Assembly (NCBI GenBank): GCA_018398765.1
Contig: JAHBMJ010001220.1
Coordinates: forward strand, 6,405-31,404
DNA length: 25,000 nucleotides
Direction: 5' to 3'
DNA from: Chromera velia
Taxonomy: Eukaryota > Sar > Chromeraceae
In this document: positions 10,522-19,844 of the stretch, piece by piece
Layout: every line of letters starts with the position of its first letter
Position numbering within the stretch: position 1 is the stretch's first letter
The notes under the pieces: generated by a model
What the model saw: the letters and a program-made list of their open reading frames with translations, nothing else
Database searches by the model: none
Told to the model about the DNA's origin: nothing
Position numbers and translations under genes: made by a program

Positions 10522-10857
10522 ATAACAGAGTTTGAGGAAAACGGGGAGGTAGAAGTCTACAGGTTGTCCACCGATGCGTTTGAACGCTTTCAAACACTGA
10601 AGAGCCAAGTGGAGCAGCCTCTAGAGGAAGAATGGGATCATGTGGAAGCCATTTGGGAGTGTGAGTGGAGAGGAGTGCAAAAAGAAAAGAAAAGAGATTT
10701 TTATGTGAAATGGAAAGGATTCCCAGAGAAGGAGAACATCTGGGAGCAGGAAAAGAATCTGGAGAATGCGCAGGAGATTTTCCAGCGTTTTTTTGAGAAA
10801 CACCCCAAGGCAGCGTCGCCTGCTAGTGTGAAAGGGAAGGTGAAAGGAAAGTACTAG
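10522..10857 (+). pseudogene. Chromodomain fragment
   Basis: An open frame of 111 residues between a TAG at 10519 and a TAG at 10855. It has no methionine at all, so it is a terminal exon or a decayed piece rather than a complete gene. The chromodomain occupies about residues 37-85: EEWDHVEAIWE, then RDFYVKWKGFPEKENIWEQ and LENAQEIFQRFF. KWKG, the following aromatic and the ENxWE signature are intact. The first aromatic of the methyl-lysine cage is shifted or lost (W-D-H before VEAI). A short Lys/Gly tail ends the frame. Chromodomains of this kind occur in HP1-like proteins and at the C-terminus of Ty3/gypsy chromovirus integrases. The repeat-rich context makes the second source more likely. 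It begins 63 bases after the right target duplication of the hAT-like element. Confidence 0.55.
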
Positions 10858-11879
10858 GGGCGTTTATAGGGGCTGCCAGGCCGCCAGGGTGGAAAAAAGT
10901 GATGAATAATGACAAGATTTGACAAAATGCATGATGATTAGACAAAAATTTCTAATCATTTCTCTAGTAAATGTTTGATTTAGATTCAACAAACAGATTT
11001 TTATATATTAATGGGTGTATACTGATGTAAACTTGCTAGCACCATGTGATTATTTGTGAGTTCAGTTCATTTTTTTGTCAATGAAGGGGCATAGCTTGTT
11101 TAAAACCTTATATATACAAAACAACACTTTAGGGGCGTTGCTCCTAGGACGAAACGCCTTTATATACAACGTCTCTTAAGGCATAGCCCCTAGACACGTC
11201 TCTATATACTACGCTACCCCCCCTCCCTGTATCTAGACCCCTATCTCCTGCGCTTTAATTGGCAAGTTGCCAAGCATCTCTATCATTTGGCATCCAACAT
11301 GCATAAATTGAATCGCGTGGTATGGCTCATTGCCTCTGCACCCCATCCTATAAGATAAAGAACAAAATTTAAAGTCTGAGTAGTATGCCCACTGGTGGTG
11401 CAATTGCCTGTCTGATCAACATAAACCCTCCAATTTTCTATACATTAGAAAACCTGTTTCTAGCATCCCCTTTGCTGGTCAAAATTGGTAGCACGTTAAG
11501 AAACCCAGACCGTAGACTCAACTAGTACCACATATGCTATCCCTGGGGCTTCAACATAATTTGTGTCCTAGTTTTTCCGCCTGCTGTCACACAAACGTGG
11601 TAACCGTTGGATCATTTAGAACGGCTGCTCCTTAACTTATTTAGCGACTATAAGCTGAAAAGCCTGGTCCGGCTCTTTGAGTCCCGACAAGAGTGGATCA
11701 TCAATGTTCTCCGCGTATATGTATTAGCAACGTTCCAATCCTTTTGGGACCACATCGTGAAATAGGTCTACCGTATGGACTCATACCTGTTGTGGTTTGA
11801 TATTCATTTCTCGCCGGATTATATCCTAGACTCTAGGCTGGAGGTAGCCCTTCCACCCGAATCGTCAGCATGTTTATGA
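10858..11879. other. AT-rich intergenic sequence, no gene seen
   Basis: I find no open frame of note on either strand and no recognisable polymerase or integrase motif. The word ctaggggcgttt follows the chromodomain stop and a similar taggggcgtt recurs at about 11131, inside a short degenerate repeat array at 11106-11209. It is possibly the non-coding end of a retroelement. Confidence 0.45.
11106..11209. repeat. Degenerate tandem repeat with TATATAC cores
   Basis: Three related starts, ccttatatatac (11106), cctttatatac (11157) and tctctatatac (11199), are spaced 51 and 42 bases apart. Similar words lie between them (cctaggacga / cctagacacg). The inverted words ggcgtt / aacgcc also occur here. 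It could be an eroded promoter or terminal repeat of a retroelement. Confidence 0.4.
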
Positions 11880-12260
11880 GATGAACACAGAATCCTATCT
11901 CCTGTGAGTCTGCAGCCACATGAAAAAGATACTAACCAAACAGCCCATAAGCTACAGCAAAAGCGAACAATCGAACAGGTTAAAATGATGAACGTTCAGG
12001 AAATTTGGTGGATGGCTAGCTATGACTACCAAGCACCGGCTTTCGGAGATGCCGATTTGCTCCACCAGTACTTAAAAACCAAAGGAGGATCAGTCAACCT
12101 GAAACCTAAGATTAACTCGCAGCAGTTTGAAGCTAATGTAGGAATGGATCTAGAAACAGACTCGGACTGGGAGATTGAAAAGATCCTAAATTTTGACGAA
12201 AGACGTAACAGATACAAAGTCCGGTGGAAAGACTATCCACTAGGTAACGAAAACCCTTAA
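11880..12260 (+). pseudogene. Second chromodomain fragment, truncated by a stop
   Basis: A frame open from the TGA at 11877 to the TAA at 12258. The last 33 residues are the first two thirds of a chromodomain: DSDWEIEKILNF, then RRNRYKVRWKDYPLGNEN. The stop falls exactly where the conserved Trp-Glu-Pro segment should follow; a Trp codon comes directly after the stop, so the frame has decayed. Upstream residues (Gln- and Lys-rich, with WWMASYDYQAPAFGDAD) match no domain I recognise. The sequence differs clearly from the fragment at 10522, so these are two separate sources or very old copies. Ty3/gypsy chromovirus origin is plausible, but no integrase or reverse transcriptase motif could be seen. 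Confidence 0.5.
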
Positions 12261-13610
12261 TGGATCTTTGCATATATATCTCTACGGCTAACTTTCAAGG
12301 GACATGCGACTGACTACTGGTCAAATACCACCACAAGGTCCGAAAAAATGTTTAGCTGCTTGATGAACAGCTTCGGCTCCTAGACTTTGATCAGTGGGAA
12401 GAAAAAGAAAGCTCACGACCGAGCTCGTTGAGAGTTAAAGTACTTGTGGACTTCAGCCAAATTGACTGCAGCTATGCTCTTCTTCTTTTTTCCTGTGTCT
12501 AACTCGAGTATCCTTTATTCCTCATCTCTCTGCTTATACAGATGCGTTACTTTCATGTGGTATTCATAACAGACTGCCACATAAGACAGCGTAAGGTGGG
12601 GAATCCATATCATCTGGCTTTCCCACTTACTATAATAAGCGGCCCATCTGATGAAAGCTTCCCTCTTTTATCTGTGCGTTCATGTGATGGATTTCTTGCT
12701 GCCGACTCAGTGCTGAGGATGAGGGGGAAAAAATTTTTTTTTCGGTTTTTTCTTCTTTTTCTCCTTCTTATCTTTCGCTTTCATCCATTCATGTCAATGT
12801 TTATCAAGTTGCTCCGGCGATGTAAAAGGTAGACAACAAAGAGTACAACCCTTTGAATTGAAGAAAAGAAAAACGTCTTATTGACTTGCCGTTTAAACTC
12901 ACGATCGTCAGCTTTCTTCTGTTCCTCCTTCGATCCCTCCTTCAAAACTTTTCTTCCCCCCCCTCCTCCTCCTGGTTCCAAGTTGACAAGGAGACCAAAT
13001 GGCCTGCGTTTGACCATCTGCAGAAGAGCATAAACAAGAAGAATAAAGAAATGTTTTGTGAAGAATGTTTTGTATGTAGCTGTTGCTCTGTAGAAATAAA
13101 TGTAATGAGCAAGACAAACGCAGGTCAGGACAGAAGCTAGGATAGAAGCAGATGACAGATTTCTGTTTTCCTATTCAATTTTGGGTGTGTGGGAAGCCTA
13201 TAGGCTCATATGGGGAATCGATTTGAACAAGCTGAAAAGTTGTTGAGGAAGTTGTGGGGAGCAAAATTTGCATAGAGAGTAGATTTGAACATACTTTGAA
13301 CGTTCTCTCCGGTGTCCTCCTTCGTCAACCTCGCTAAAAGTGCCCACGCCGTTCTTTCAGTAGAGAAAAGAAAGAAACCTATTGATAACTTTATAGAACA
13401 TGACTACCACACAAAAGTAAGAAATAGTATAAATTCTTTTTGTTACTTGGAAGCAACAAACTGTAGGAAAGAAAATGACTTGACTGAAAAATATAGATAG
13501 AAAATTTAATGCATGGATGGCCCCGCAAAGAACTAATGTGAGACACAAAACATATGAGTTTATATTGAATTTCGCTTTTACGGGACGTTCGTTTGTCCCC
13601 CCCGTGCTCT
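12261..13610. other. Intergenic sequence, no gene supported
   Basis: Mixed AT-rich and pyrimidine-rich DNA. An acceptor-like CTTATACAG at 12541 stands directly before a 96-codon frame (12542-12832), but its second half is only the translation of T-rich repeats. I do not accept it as a gene. A hexamer-rich pyrimidine tract lies near 12900-12975. No RNA gene was recognised. Confidence 0.45.
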
Positions 13611-13652
13611 CCATAAAAATAGTGGAGAACACCATAAAAATAGTGGAGAACA
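13611..13652. repeat. 21-bp tandem duplication
   Basis: The unit starting ccataaaaatag and ending tggagaaca occurs twice in perfect head-to-tail order, followed by cc of a third start. It immediately precedes the direct-repeat structure at 13660-13826. Confidence 0.9.
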
Positions 13653-13659
13653 CCTAGCT

Positions 13660-13826
13660 AGATCGTCTACTTTTTTTTTTTTTCTTTTTCAGTCAAACAA
13701 CTGTTGTTCAACTGTTGCACAAGTGTTGTTTGTGTGTTGCACAACTGTTGTTAAGTGTTATTCAGGGTCAAAAAGTAAAAAAAAAAAAAAATCTCCTGAG
13801 ATCGTCTACTTTTTTTTTTTTTCTAG
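13660..13826. repeat. Direct repeats (agatcgtctac + T-run) flanking repeat copy 2
   Basis: The sequence agatcgtctac followed by 14-15 T and C occurs at 13660-13685 and again at 13798-13826. Between them (13671-13791) lies the second copy of the small repeat seen at 8353-8433, with aacaactgttgtt, gttgcacaagtgttgttt, and an A-run at its right end. Short inverted arms atctc / gagat sit at the right junction (13791-13802). Confidence 0.65.
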
Positions 13827-14852
13827 CCGGAGCCTAGTACTGGGGCTACTTTGTAAGCCCCTTTATGTGGAGACGGGCCGTGCTGATTATGATGGAAAAT
13901 TGAAATGGCCCTGATACCCTGTCGATTAAGTTTATTAAAGTTACAAATTTTAAAAATATAAATTAATAAGATATAACATGGGCTGCTGGGAGCATGGCTC
14001 CACTCTAGCAAAGCCAACTTCATTCATTCATTCATTTAATCAGGGCACTTAGAATGTGACTGTCCATATATGAAATTAAAAAAAAAAATTAATGAATTTC
14101 TTTGTGATATCTATACTTATACAAAACAATTTACGAAAATTCTATTGCTTTTTCTTTCTTTTAAAATGATCGACACTAATCGATACACATCAAACAAAAC
14201 AGAAAAAAAAATAATGCTGATCTATTTTTTTTTAAAAATCATAATCACTAATAATCACTAGCAAAGTTGATTAACAGATATAATTATCTGACTATGAAAA
14301 ATAATTGAACTGAAACACAAAGCATACAGCTACACACGGCTAAACAATATATGCAATCATGACCTGTGCCGCTGTGCGTGCATGATGTAGAATGATGAGA
14401 AAGTTGATCAGTTTTTGTGGCACCAGTTCTGGCAGAGAGAAAGGCAGTACGGAAGGCGCACAGGCTGCGCGCCTGCTTCGAGACTGTGTGCCGCAGACAC
14501 TGACAGGCTTTTTGAAGAAGGAGAGTTGAAGCAGTGAGCACCAGCAGAGAGAGACCCGCAGATTGACGGTGCAAAGAAGTCAGTCTAGGCCGTCCGTCTT
14601 CAGCGTGCTCGCTGGGAAGATCCAGACTTCTGAGTGGGGAAAGAGAGAAACAGAGAGGCAAGGAAGGAAAGAAATCGAATGCTATGGTCGCTTCCCCGAC
14701 TCCCACACCTGCCTGACTGACTGCGCGACTGTGCGTCAGTCTACCCACCTTTGTCCCTCCCCGTCGGTTTCTTTTTCTCCCTTGCCTATCTCAATCCATT
14801 CCACACGCTTCCTTTTTCCCTTCCCTTCTTCCCCTTTCTCTTCATCTGCCCC
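13827..14852. other. AT-rich sequence downstream of the giant gene
   Basis: A- and T-rich sequence with an ATTC tetramer run (about 14021-14036), turning GC-balanced from about 14340. The part nearest 14852 is the 3' flank and probable 3' UTR of the minus-strand gene. I see no coding region. The minus-strand frame at 14284-14748 shows no domain and has no exon-like borders. Confidence 0.45.
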
Positions 14853-17800
14853 TCACTGCATGTTCTTTTTCGTGAGGTACTCCGAATCACCCAAGTACTT
14901 CACCGTGTAGCCTCTCTGCAAGCAGCAAGCAAGAGAGGGCAGACAGAGACACCATCATTTCATCCAGAGACCATACGCAAGCCTCTCCACTTTCAATCAC
15001 CCCTCTCGAGACCCCTTGCAAAACAAATTTCACGACCGCCCGACCAACCTGCGAGTGAGGGAGTCATGAACGCTGAATTCCGTTGACCAGCAGAACACGC
15101 AACCCACAAAGAAATCACCCACCGACTGACTGACTGACTGACTGACTGACATCCTTCAGACGGGCATACGCCCTGTCGGCCTCGTCCTGGTCTCCAAATC
15201 TCATCAGAGCCTCTCCCTGCAGCTAGCAGGTACGTACACAGACGGACACACACACACACACACAAGCGAACAAACAATAGAAACAAATGGAAGAAGCAAG
15301 CAAGGAAGCTGGGAACAAGGAAAACCGACAGATTCGACAGAAGAGTAAACCAGGAGCAACTCTAAGCCGGCACGTGCGAATGTTCGTCATGGAAGAACGG
15401 TGGGCACAAAGTGAAAGTGAAATTCGGAGACACCCGAGCAGCCCCTTCCAACGAAACACGGCCTCCGTGACACCCTCTCCCCTTGCTACAAGTCTTCAAG
15501 GTCTTCTCTGTATCAATCGAAAGGAGGCCCCCAGCTACTCTTCCCCTCGTCAACCTTCACTGACTGACTGACTGACCTTGCAAGCTCCACTGAGGCTGTC
15601 TTCCTGCACCTTCAGCTCTGTCACGCCCGCCATTTCCTTCAGTTTGGCCTGGACATCCTGCAGGCATGCAGGGAGATTGAGGGAAAGCGCCACAAGGGGA
15701 AAAAAAGAACGAAATTTGGCCATGACAAGTCGAAAAGAAAAAACCCCACGAAACCCGGCACACACATGCACGATGTCTCTCCCCCACGCAAAGACAAACA
15801 GACAGAGAGTGAAACAGGCAGGCAGGCAGGCAGGAGTGCGGGTAGCTGGACGGACATACGGGCGGATGGAGGGAAAGAAACGCTTTTTTCTTCTTCGTCA
15901 GCAAAATAGAGAGACAGACAGACAGAGAGACAGACTATATGGTTTCTTTTCCTCCTCTTCTTCATGAACACAACAGATAAAAAGAAAAAAAGCAACAAAG
16001 ACAAAAGAACATCACGACAACTCAGACAAAGTGGGCAGGGGGCCCGAAAGGTGAGAGTTAAGCGCCCCTTGCCTCTCAACTTCTCGATAGGACTTCACGT
16101 GATCGCTTGTTCGTCGCACGCTACTGTCCTGCTGCTTCTACCAAAGACAGGAGAGAGAAAGAAAAGGAAGAAGACAAGAAAAAACAAAAAAAGAAAGACA
16201 GAAAAACCGCACGTGGGAACCGGCGCCATCATGGTCTTTAGACAGGGGGTTGTGGGGTGGGACAGACAGATGGACAGCTAGCCAGATAATCAATAGAGCA
16301 GGACCTGCAGAGCTCTGAAGGACCTCTCCGGACAGAACCCAATCAGAAGAGAGAAGACAGACAGAAAGGCCGACAGACACACCGACTGACCGACCGACCG
16401 ACCGTGCTCTTCTCGCCATATTTGATGCCTGAAACGAGAATGTTCACTGTGGCATCGGATCTCCTTCCAAATTTGCTGCTGTTGCTGTAAATGTCCACAC
16501 CCCCATGACCCTTCTGCTGCTGCTGCTGCTGTTGCTGGTGAGATTTCCCTCCGACTCCCCCTCCCACGGGGGGCACTCTGTTAAGATTCTGTTGTTGCTG
16601 CTTGGCAGAGGAAAATCCAGACAGCGACTCCTCTCCTCTCGACATCGTCGTGCCCCTCCCGTATGAACCCAGACTTGTCCTATCAGGTACCCCCCCCAGC
16701 CTGCCAGCCAGGTAGGATGCGGAAGAAGGGTAGAAGTCTGCATCGTTGTCAACGCTCTCCCCGCACAAGCTGGCGTCAGGACTGCAACGGCTCTCAGTCG
16801 CAGGAGCAGGGGGCCTGGATGCAGAGTGGGGATGTCCATGGTGCGTCGCTGCCCTGTGTGCTGTGCCCCTCCACCGACCTTCCGTATAATCCCCTTGTGA
16901 CCACTCCCCCCCTACCCCCCCCACGGGACTCCCATCCGGGCCAAACCCAGAGCCACGATAGGCGGCCTCCGGGGAGGGAAGGGGAAGAGGGGGAACACAC
17001 GAGGAAGAACCCGTCCCTCCTCGATGAGACGAGACCGAAGCTCCACACAGGGACGCAGCACCTCCTCCGTATCTGCTCTTCTGTCTCCTCTCCCTTCTGT
17101 CCGTCAGACACTGAGGGGAGAGAGGGAGCTGGCCAGACAGGCCAAGACTCGACCACTCCCCCACGGAGACAGGAGGAGAGCAGAGCCCGAGCCCGATCTC
17201 TGCCCCGAGACTGTTGCGTCCCAAGAGGGCAGATGAGACCTGTTGGTGCTGATGGAGAGAACTTCTCGCAGTGTTCTGCCGACTGCAACCAGCAATCAAA
17301 TCAAATCAAATCACCATAATAATTTGTACCTGTGAGTTTATCCAGGAAGACTCGTTTTTCGTGACTTTTTGCAGAGTAAAGGCACGAAAACAAACCACGA
17401 TTCCCCCCCTTCATGGGAGCAAAGAAGCTGGAGCCCTTGAGGGCAGGAAAGGCTGATCGATTCAGAAAAGCCAGGAACGATTTGCCTTCGAGCAGACCAA
17501 ATTAAAGCCTCAAACGCCTACGGGTAAAAAGGGGGGGAAAGTTATCGGGAGTTCCAAGCGGATCATCGGGGATTGAAGAAACAAGGAAGAGAGACAAGTG
17601 GATCATTTTGTTTTGAGTGCATCGACAAGACCGAGTTGACAGAAAGAAAAAAAAAAGACATGCAAACCCACCTGTACCTGCTTGACGAAGGAGGGGCTGC
17701 GGAGAGCCTCTCCTCCATTTCCTTTTCCCTCAGTTGCCGTTCCAGTTCTTCTCTCTCCTCTTCTGGCGGTATGCGCTTGCCCAACATGCTCAGGTCAAGA

Positions 17801-19539
17801 AGGGGTACCCCTGTTGGCGGGGGCTTCGTTCTGCTGCTGCGGGATTCAAAACTTCCCTGCCCACCTGCAGGCAGCAAGGCTGTCGGAGGTGAAAAGCAGG
17901 ACGAGCCCTGGCTTTCGGAGGCTCTTCTTTCTCTCTGCCAGTCTCTGTTCATTTGAGTGGGGGTCCTCTGAATAACTTGAGATCCCGGTTGAGAGGATAA
18001 AGAGCCAGAGGGAATTGTGGCCAGATTCTCCCCCTGATCATCGTGACGGTATGCAGGCTGCTGGGGGAAGTGCTCGTGTCGGTACGAACCTGTCCCTGCG
18101 GAACCCCCGTGAGAGAATGAAGAAGGGGATTCTTCTTCGTACTCCCGCTCTTCAACCTCTGACCCGCTCCTGCGACGGCCTCGTTCAAAGAAGAGGGCAG
18201 TTGTGGACCTGTCGTTCGCAGCAGCTGCGGATCCTGCAGGGGTGCTGCAGGGGTGGGGGTGGGGGGACTCGGGGCGGTCGTCCGAGTGAGGACCTGCGTA
18301 GCCCCTGCCGCCACATGTGGGATCTCCCTGCACGCAGATCAAATCAGAAAGATCGAGTGTTGGGAGAGACTGTAGATATAAACAGGCGCCTCCGGTTCAA
18401 CAGATTGTGAGGGAAGCTGAGCACAGCAGACAGAAGAAAGAGACAAGAAAATATCCGAAAAGTTGCACGCAGCTCAGTAGATCAGCCATCGCATAAACGC
18501 CGTCACACCATTCGAGGCGAGAGAAGAATTTCCACCCAGATCGGTCGAGAGACCCACCTCTTCAGGGAATGCCCCTCTGTCTCTGGGGTCTCCCTCATTC
18601 CTTCGTGAGGACCCCGGACCGGGCAGCCTCGACACTCCCTCTCCGTCAGAGGAGCGAGGAACGCGGTCTGCAGGTGAGAACGGGAACAGGCCTACGCCCC
18701 CCTCTCTCTCCCTCAGCATCTCCTCCTCCTCTACAGTTCCTCCACGGTGACCATGACGACTTCCCTGCAGGGAGGTAGCAACCATAATGTCACAAACCCC
18801 TGTCGCAAGATTCACACTGGACATGTTAGAAGAAGAGAGTAGAGAAGAAGGGCTTGCCGGAACACAGTGCACAAAAACTCAAGAGGCAGCCATCAGATAA
18901 ACTGACGGCTAGAGGGAAACTGAAGTGCAGCCATGACGAAACCCTCTTTGACGGAGCCATGCAAAGAAATGGGAAAAATGCAGATTCAACATGCAAATCC
19001 CTTCCTATCATGAGAGCCCCCTTGCCTCTCACCTTTGTCTTTCTTCTGAGAGGCGCACCCTCTTCCTCTGTGGATGCACGATGAGGAAAGCACGGCGTCT
19101 CGATGGTACCAGAAGGGCGCATTCCAGAAGGGCGGGCATTCCCCCCCCCCGTGCCCTGGTGGTGTCTGTGCACAGGCGCGTCAGATGGAGGCGCTACTGC
19201 GCTCGCCGTCGAGCTCCGGGCAGACATCGGGGGATCGTCAGGTCGTGGGCTGAGCCTGGGGCTGGGTCTGTGGACGATCGGGTGGGAGCGGGGGGGACGA
19301 CCTGTGGCGGTCGGGGGAGAGGCACTGGGTGTGTGTGGAGCTAGGGCGACAGATTCAGGAGAGCCTGTAGGAGACGGCAAGTGTTCCTCTGATGCGTGCG
19401 TCTGGTTGTTCTCGGTCGCATCTTCTTTCTGCCTCCTGGCTTCTGATTTGCGTCTCTCCATGTCTCTCTCCTGCTCGACCCTCTGGAGTTTCTGGACCAA
19501 TTTGCGGTTCTCGGCCTCTGCACGGATACAACACACACT

Positions 19540-19608
<69 letters not shown>

Positions 19609-19622
19609 ACACACACACACAG

Positions 19623-19659
<37 letters not shown>

Positions 19660-19706
19660 CACACACACACACTTATACACACACACTCACACACACACAC
19701 ACACAG

Positions 19707-19763
<57 letters not shown>

Positions 19764-19795
19764 CACACACACACACTTATACACACACACACACT

Positions 19796-19844
<49 letters not shown>

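Noticed and set aside
12542-12832. A 96-codon frame directly after an acceptor-like CTTATACAG.
   Set aside because: No upstream exon could be identified, and the second half is Phe/Leu from T-runs. No domain was recognised.
15560-15840. Regularly repeated short units that could suggest a CRISPR-like array or satellite.
   Set aside because: They are simple tetranucleotide microsatellites without spacers, in a spliced eukaryotic gene.
16020-16137. Possible extra exon of the giant gene after a long pyrimidine tract ending in TAG at 16138.
   Set aside because: It lacks a convincing donor, uses TAG while nearly all other acceptors are GCAG, and would split the RRM-like fold between strand 1 and helix 1. 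Joining exon 5 directly to 15657 gives a domain of normal length.
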